A DNA stretch of 17,071 nt. Origin: Nanobdellota archaeon. Lineage in GTDB: Archaea; Nanobdellota; Nanobdellia; SCGC-AAA011-G17; GW2011-AR17. Below the pieces are notes generated by a model. It did no database searches. It was not told the origin of the DNA and worked only from the letters and a program-made list of their open reading frames with translations. Position 1 is the first letter of the stretch; every line of letters begins with the position of its first letter. Positions 6,441 through 12,400 of this stretch are shown here, one piece after another. Made by a program: the position numbers and the translations under genes. The stretch lies in contig JASEIA010000025.1 of assembly GCA_030018575.1 (NCBI GenBank), forward strand, positions 1-17,071. The letters are read 5' to 3'.

Positions 6441-7018
6441 TTTTTTACCTCCAAAAACCCCCATAACAAAATGCCGTTAGATATATTATTAAACACCCCT
6501 ATATCAATGTTTTCCCTGCTAAATATGTGCAGCTGTATTTTTCTGCCTATGCTTTTTTCAAATTCAGACAGCTCTCTAAGCCCTATAACTTCATATTCTT
6601 TGCATTCATCAGATTCTATTGCAATATCAATGTCAGAGCCGGACAGGTCCTCGCCTTTCCTGAAACTGCCAAACAATGAGATTGCCTTTGGGTTTTTAAA
6701 GTATTCAATAAGAAATTCTACGAGCCCGCTGTTATACACAAAGTTGAGGTTAAAAACAATCTTGCTCCTTGCATAAAACCAGTTTGGCTGGTTTGCCCTT
6801 ACTCTCCATATTTTGCTTAATTTTTCAATGGAAATAAGCCCAAGCTCCTGAAACTCATCAAGTATATTGCCAATATTAGCCTTTGCGACTTTTGCCTCAG
6901 CAGCCAAATCGCTCAGGCTGAACTCTTTCTCAGGGTACCTGAACAAGACTTCCATTATCTTCTTCCTTGCTGTTTCTTCGTACAGCTTAAGGTATCTTTT
7001 ACGAACAATCGGTTTCAT
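6437..7018 (-). CDS. Winged-helix/MNT-type nucleotidyltransferase fusion protein
   Basis: A 193-aa two-domain protein. Residues about 15-75 form a winged helix (KKIMEVLFRYPEKEFSLSDL, AKVAKANIGNILDEF, then LGLISIEK), the usual DNA-binding fold of archaeal regulators. Residues about 110-190 are a minimal nucleotidyltransferase of the DNA polymerase beta superfamily: LFGSFRKGEDLSGSDIDIAI, with the GS motif at 117-118 and metal-binding Asp129 and Asp131. Such HTH-MNT proteins are widespread in archaea; MNT domains are best known as antitoxins that AMPylate HEPN toxins, but no HEPN gene adjoins this one. The start at 7018 is supported by a TATA box ending 28 nt upstream. A 20-bp imperfect palindrome abuts the start codon, suggesting autoregulation. 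Confidence 0.85.
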   Translation of the reverse strand: MKPIVRKRYLKLYEETARKKIMEVLFRYPEKEFSLSDLAAEAKVAKANIGNILDEFQELGLISIEKLSKIWRVRANQPNWFYARSKIVFNLNFVYNSGLVEFLIEYFKNPKAISLFGSFRKGEDLSGSDIDIAIESDECKEYEVIGLRELSEFEKSIGRKIQLHIFSRENIDIGVFNNISNGILLWGFLEVKK

Positions 7019-7038
7019 TATAGAACATATGTTATATA
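7019..7038. promoter_or_regulatory. 20-bp imperfect palindrome at the start of the HTH-MNT gene (candidate operator)
   Basis: The two 10-bp halves (TATAGAACAT and ATGTTATATA) are reverse complements except for one position; the central 10 bp AACATATGTT (7024-7033) is perfect. It lies between the TATA box and the ATG at 7018, covering the expected transcription start. Binding there would block initiation, and the encoded winged helix is the obvious candidate regulator. Confidence 0.6.
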
Positions 7039-7044
7039 ATAGAA

Positions 7045-7053
7045 CTATTTAAG
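7045..7053 (-). promoter_or_regulatory. TATA box of the HTH-MNT gene
   Basis: CTTAAATAG on the minus strand ends 27 nt before the ATG at 7018, just downstream of the gyrA stop (7062-7064). It gives this gene its own promoter rather than read-through from gyrA. Confidence 0.6.
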
Positions 7054-7061
7054 CCTTTCGC

Positions 7062-9488
7062 CTACTTCTTCTGGCTCACTATCCTCGTGATTGACTTTAC
7101 CTTGTCCCCTTCACGAAGCTTCATTATCCTCACGCCCTGCGTGTTCCTTCCAACCTCTGAAATGCCTTCAGCAGGCACCCTTATGACAACCCCGTTCAAA
7201 GTGACAGCCATTACTTCATCATGGGGCATCACTGTCTTTATGCCAACCACTTTCCCGTTCCTGCCTGATGTCTTTATGTTGATAACCCCTTTTCCGCCTC
7301 GTTTTATTAATCTGTATTCAGAAATAGGCGACCTCTTTCCATAGCCGTTTTCAGTGACAGTAAGAAGCGTCGCAATTTCCAATGCAACCTCAAGCCCTAC
7401 AACGTAGTCGTTCTTTGACAAGCGGACAGCGCGAACTCCGGCAGCTGTCCTTCCCATCGCGCGGACATCCTGCTCGCCAAACTTCACCGCAAGCCCTTCT
7501 GCAGTCCCCAGTATCAGCTTCAATCTCCCAGGAGTCAACCTTACCTGCACTAATTCATCGCCAGGCATTAAGGTGATTGCAATAATTCCTGTCTTTCTCT
7601 GGCTTGCAAAAGCCTCAATCGGCGTCTTCTTAATCAGGCCTTTCTTTGTAACCATGATCAAGAAATGCTCCTGCTCAAATTTCTTTAGTGGAATCAATGC
7701 ATTGACTTTCTCGCCCTGCTCCAAAGAAAGCAGGTTGACAATTGCCTTTCCCATTGAATACCTTGACACAGCAGGTATCTGGTAGCCTTTTAGCCAGAAA
7801 ACCTTTCCCTTGTTTGTAAAGCAGAGTATTGTGCTCAGTGTGGACGCTGTGAATATGTGCTCGACAGCATCCTCCTCCTTTGTCTCTGCGCCCACAATGC
7901 CAAAGCCGCCTCTTTTCTGCTGCCTGTATTCCTCAATTGATGTTCTTTTTATATATCCTGCCTGGGAAACAGTCACGACAATATTCTCATCGTGTATCAG
8001 GTCTTCTGATTCTATCTCGCCTGCTTCTTCTGCAATCTCTGTCCTTCTTTCATCGCCGTACTTCTGCCTTAATTCAGTAACTTCCTGCCTTACGATATTA
8101 AGCACCCTCTGGCCAGAAGCAAGTATGCCTTTTAAGTCAGCTATTGCCTTCACGAGCTCATCATGCTCGTTAAGCAGCTTCCCCTGCTCCAGGCTTGTAA
8201 GCTTCTGCAGCTTCATGTCAAGTATTGCGTTTGCCTGCAGCTCTGTAAGGCTAAATCCCGCCATTAATGCCTTTCTTGCTGTTTCTGCAGATGCTGACTT
8301 CTTCACAAGCTGCACAATGCTGTCAATGTTTGCCAATGCTGTCTTTAATCCTTCAACAATGTGCTGCCTTTCCTCTGCTTTCCTTAATTCAAACCTTGAG
8401 CGCCTTATTATCACGTCCTTCCTGTGCCCAAGCCAGTGCTCAAGCATCTGCCTGAGGTTAAGCACAACAGGCTGGTTCTCGTGCAGGGCAAGCATTATAA
8501 TGCCGAATGTTTCCTGAAGCATTGACTTCTTGTAAAGCTGGTTAAGCACAACATCAGCATTAACATCCTTCTTAAGCTCAATCACAATCCTTATGCCTTC
8601 CCTGTCTGACTCGTCCCTTATGTCTGAGATTCCTTCCACTACGCCGTCATTTACAAGCGCCGCAATGCCTTCAATAAGCAATGACTTGTTTGCCATATAA
8701 GGTATTTCAGTCACCACTATGCGCTGCCTGTCCTTCTTCTCCTCTATTTTAGTCCTTGCCCTTATCTTGATATGCCCCCTTCCTGTCTTATACGCAGCCC
8801 TTATGCCTGCGGTGCCGCAGATGATGCCCCCTGTCGGGAAGTCAGGGCCTTTCACAACGTCCATCAGTTCAATTTCAGGAACATCCGGCTTGTCAATAAG
8901 CAGAAGCACTGCGTCAGAAACTTCCCCCAGGTTATGCGGCGGAATGTTTGTTGCCATGCCCACTGCAATGCCTGTTGAGCCGTTGACAAGAAGGTTTGGG
9001 AGCCTTGAAGGCAAAACCAACGGCTCTTTCAGCGTGGCGTCAAAGTTCGGGACAAAATCAACTGTTTCCTTTTCAATGTCAGCAAGCATCTCGTCAGCGA
9101 TCTTTGACATTCTCGCTTCTGTATAGCGCATGCTCGCAGCGGAATCTCCGTCGATCGAACCCCAATTTCCCTGCCCGTCAACAAGCGGATACCTCAATGA
9201 GAACGGCTGCGCCATTCTTACAACCGTGTCATACGCGGCAGCATCGCCGTGCGGATGGAACTTCCCCAAAATCTCGCCCACAATCCTTGCGCTTTTCTTG
9301 TGCGGCTTGTTATAGGTATTGCCGAGCTCATGCATTGCAAAAAGAACCCTTCTGTGCACAGGCTTCAAGCCGTCCCTCACGTCAGGCAGCGCCCTGCCTA
9401 CAATGACTGACATGGCATAGTCTATGTAGCTCTCTTTCATTTCCTGCTCAATCAGCTTCGGCTGTATGATTTCCGCCATCTTATACAT
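7062..9488 (-). CDS. gyrA: DNA gyrase subunit A
   Basis: Breakage-reunion subunit of DNA gyrase, which with GyrB introduces negative supercoils using ATP. 808 aa, normal length. The N-terminal winged-helix domain contains the catalytic tyrosine in SMRYTEARMSKIA (Tyr122, same numbering as E. coli). The quinolone-binding segment reads HPHGDAAAYDTVVRMAQ, with Ala at the E. coli Ser83 position and Asp at 87. The coiled-coil/tower region follows. From about residue 500 comes the beta-pinwheel C-terminal domain, with a GyrA-box-like QKRGGFG (524-530) and a later blade with KRGGKG (about 729-734), arguing for gyrase rather than topoisomerase IV. The start at 9488 overlaps the gyrB stop; the ATG at 9479, one base after that stop, gives the more typical MAEIIQPK start. 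Either way translation is coupled to gyrB. Gyrase in archaea is of bacterial origin. Confidence 0.97.
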   Translation of the reverse strand: MYKMAEIIQPKLIEQEMKESYIDYAMSVIVGRALPDVRDGLKPVHRRVLFAMHELGNTYNKPHKKSARIVGEILGKFHPHGDAAAYDTVVRMAQPFSLRYPLVDGQGNWGSIDGDSAASMRYTEARMSKIADEMLADIEKETVDFVPNFDATLKEPLVLPSRLPNLLVNGSTGIAVGMATNIPPHNLGEVSDAVLLLIDKPDVPEIELMDVVKGPDFPTGGIICGTAGIRAAYKTGRGHIKIRARTKIEEKKDRQRIVVTEIPYMANKSLLIEGIAALVNDGVVEGISDIRDESDREGIRIVIELKKDVNADVVLNQLYKKSMLQETFGIIMLALHENQPVVLNLRQMLEHWLGHRKDVIIRRSRFELRKAEERQHIVEGLKTALANIDSIVQLVKKSASAETARKALMAGFSLTELQANAILDMKLQKLTSLEQGKLLNEHDELVKAIADLKGILASGQRVLNIVRQEVTELRQKYGDERRTEIAEEAGEIESEDLIHDENIVVTVSQAGYIKRTSIEEYRQQKRGGFGIVGAETKEEDAVEHIFTASTLSTILCFTNKGKVFWLKGYQIPAVSRYSMGKAIVNLLSLEQGEKVNALIPLKKFEQEHFLIMVTKKGLIKKTPIEAFASQRKTGIIAITLMPGDELVQVRLTPGRLKLILGTAEGLAVKFGEQDVRAMGRTAAGVRAVRLSKNDYVVGLEVALEIATLLTVTENGYGKRSPISEYRLIKRGGKGVINIKTSGRNGKVVGIKTVMPHDEVMAVTLNGVVIRVPAEGISEVGRNTQGVRIMKLREGDKVKSITRIVSQKK

Positions 9489-12400
9489 CCAGGTTTTTTA
9501 CATCCTTCGCATGCGCAAATATAAACTCCCGCCTCGCGTCAACATCCTCGCCCATCAGTGTTGAGAACATTGTGTCAGCAGCCATTGCGTCCTCAACAGT
9601 CACTTTTACAAGCTTCCTGTTCTCAGGGTCCATTGTTGTTTTCCAGAGCTGCTCAGGGTTCATCTCCCCCAAGCCCTTATATCTTTGAATATCCACATCA
9701 CCGCCAAGCTGCCTGCTTACCTGCTTCAGGGTCTCGTCATCATAGACATAATACTCGTCCCTGCCTTTTTTCACCTTGTACAAGGGAGGCTGCGCAAGGA
9801 AAACATTGCCGTCCTCTATCAATGGGCGCATGTAGCGGTAAAAGAATGTAAGTAATAAACATGAAATATGAGCTCCATCCGTATTATGTAGCAGTATATT
9901 CCCTGTGCCCCCGATAAAATTCTGGTCTCCCTTAACAGATATATCATATACATAATTATGGTTTTCAGTTAATCTTTCTATTTTTGTTATCTTTAACGCT
10001 GAAAAGTCATCTGATATTTTGAATATGTCCTTTCTATTTTTATTGAACTTATATTGGGCATCAAGCTCTTTTTTTAATTCCTGCGCCCTTTTGTGGAACT
10101 GCCACACCGCCCTAATCTTATCAACCTCCCCACATCTTATATATATATTGTATCTGCGGCTGTTGTTTCTGTCCCCCTTATTGTTCTCAGGGATTACTTC
10201 ATACGAAGGGAGAATCCCCTGCATCCTAAACAGGCTAAGCACGCCTTCTGCAAGCCTTTGCGAAGTGCTGCAGTACTGGACTCGTTTTTCTTTCGGGTGA
10301 ATGTAGCCGTCCGAATGCAAAAGCCCGCTCAAAAGCCCTTCCTGAACTGTTTTTTGGGAGCTAAAAACAATGTTCGGAATGAATTTATCTTTTCCTTTAT
10401 CCTCAAGCAACCCGAGGCGCGCTAATATTAGCCTGAATACAAAAGAATGGAAATAAAGATGCAGGCAGTTGCCCTGTTTAGATACAATAAATGAGAAGCC
10501 TAATCTTTTTGCGCATTTATTCAGCCTTTCGGTATATATGGCTTTTTCACGCTGATGTAAGCTAATAGCAAACCTGTTTGGGTTGTGCTTGATTGGCACA
10601 AAACACCCGTCACCGAGGTAAAATCCAAGCAGATATGCCATGTCCTCATCAAACGGGTAAGATATGCTAAAATTGTTATATGTCTTGCCGAAATAAAGCG
10701 ATGCCTCTCCCATCAGGGTTTTATCGAGTCCGAGCGTTTCAAAATCATGCAAATTTATGTGCATATAAAACTGCTCTTTGTTCAAGTCATAACCCACAAC
10801 ATCCAAGTAGCGCAAAAGATCTCCATATTTTGGCCTGACATTGTCCCGCTTGAATTCCCACTGCTCAAATATTGTATGATAAATACCCAAACGTTTAGAC
10901 AGCGCCTTATAATCAATTTTCTTGCTCTGCCTTATTGCTTTAATCCTCTTCCATGCTTCGATAGGGATATCTATTAATGCAGTCATCGGTATGGGTGATA
11001 ATGCGCCTTTGTTGAACTTCAGCCACACCTTTTTCTTATCCTCTTCACTAAGGGAATAAAGCGCTTCTGAGAGGCATATTGTTTGTTTCTTATTTGCAGA
11101 CGGCATAGTGTTCGGCGTTATGAGATAATCGCCCTGCTTAAGTTTCCTTGCCTCTTTTACGGTTGCCTTGTTGTTTTCAAAAACATAAACACTGTGATCT
11201 CCTGTAACTTCCGCCTGATAGCCCTTTACTGTCTTAAGCCGATACACTTTTGTCCTGAGAGGGTGCTTTATTACAGAATATATCTCCCGCATTTCCAATT
11301 TTCCTGTCGTACAATTATAACTTGCAACCATATAATCTGCAACCGGGATTTCCCGTTCTATGAAGTCGCCTATACTCCAATTTTCGATATCCTTTGTTTT
11401 CTTGTTGTATAGCATAATAGGAGTATCGTAAGTTACGCTGTCCGCATCCGTCATTACAATTATCTTATGGTACCTTAATTTTTTCTTGTCAAACTCATCT
11501 GTAATGCCCGTGCCCAAGGCGGCTATTATTGTGGTGATCTCATTGTTTGCGAATATCTTGTCCAGCCTTGCCTTTTCAACATTAAGGATTTTTCCCTTCA
11601 GTGGAAGGATTGCCTGGAACTCGCGCATTCTTCCCTGCTTTGCGCTATTGTGGACAAATACGCCTGCTGCCAATGCAAAGTTGTGCGTGCCCGGAACTTC
11701 AAGGTCATAGACATCAACCGCCTTACCAAAGGAGGCTACACTTTCGGTTTTTATTTGTTTTTTTGTAATTTTCCTTTGTGCTAGGCTCATTGATTTTAAC
11801 AAGTCTTTTGCTTCAGCATAACCTCCATCAGCAAGCCTAAAATTATGGTCCGGAGTGCATATAATCTCTTCATTATTATCCAGCACTACCTTAATAACTT
11901 CTGCATCTTTTTTTGTCATTCTTGGGTTTTCTATTCTTGCAATCATTACATTATTTTTATCATCAAGTGTATAGCAATAGTTTACTTTTCCTTTCTTATG
12001 CTCATCAACAAGCTCTTTAAAAGAGAGATTTCTTCCGTCAGCCAATGCAACTTTAGTATCACCATGAAAGCAGCCGCCTGCTGAATCCCCCTCCACCAGG
12101 AATATCTCGCACTTCGCGGGGTCTGATTCCTGGCAGTCTGCCAGCTTTCCCGGCAATGAGCCTGAGCTTAATGCTGTCTTTCTTCTTGTCAATTCCCTTG
12201 CCTTTCTTGCTGCTTCCCTTGCTTTTGCAGCCAATACGCATTTCTCTGTTATGATTCTTGCAACCCGCGGATGCTCCCCGAAATACTGCGCCAAAGAAGT
12301 TGTAATCATTGAATCAACAATGCCTTTCACATTGCTGTTTCCCAATTTTGTCTTTGTCTGCCCCTCAAACTGCGGCTCAGGCACCCTTAATGAAATAATG

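Noticed and set aside
7810..8517. 235-codon plus-strand open frame opposite gyrA
   Set aside because: Antisense shadow of a strongly conserved gyrA region. The translation is Ser/Cys/Phe-rich with no domain-like pattern, and it has no promoter.
8719..9406. Several plus-strand open frames of 60-136 codons opposite the start of gyrA
   Set aside because: They overlap the best conserved part of GyrA (active-site domain) and have biased, low-complexity translations.
10019..11412. Plus-strand open frames opposite intein 3
   Set aside because: The minus strand encodes a complete intein with splicing and LAGLIDADG motifs; the opposite frames show no motif.
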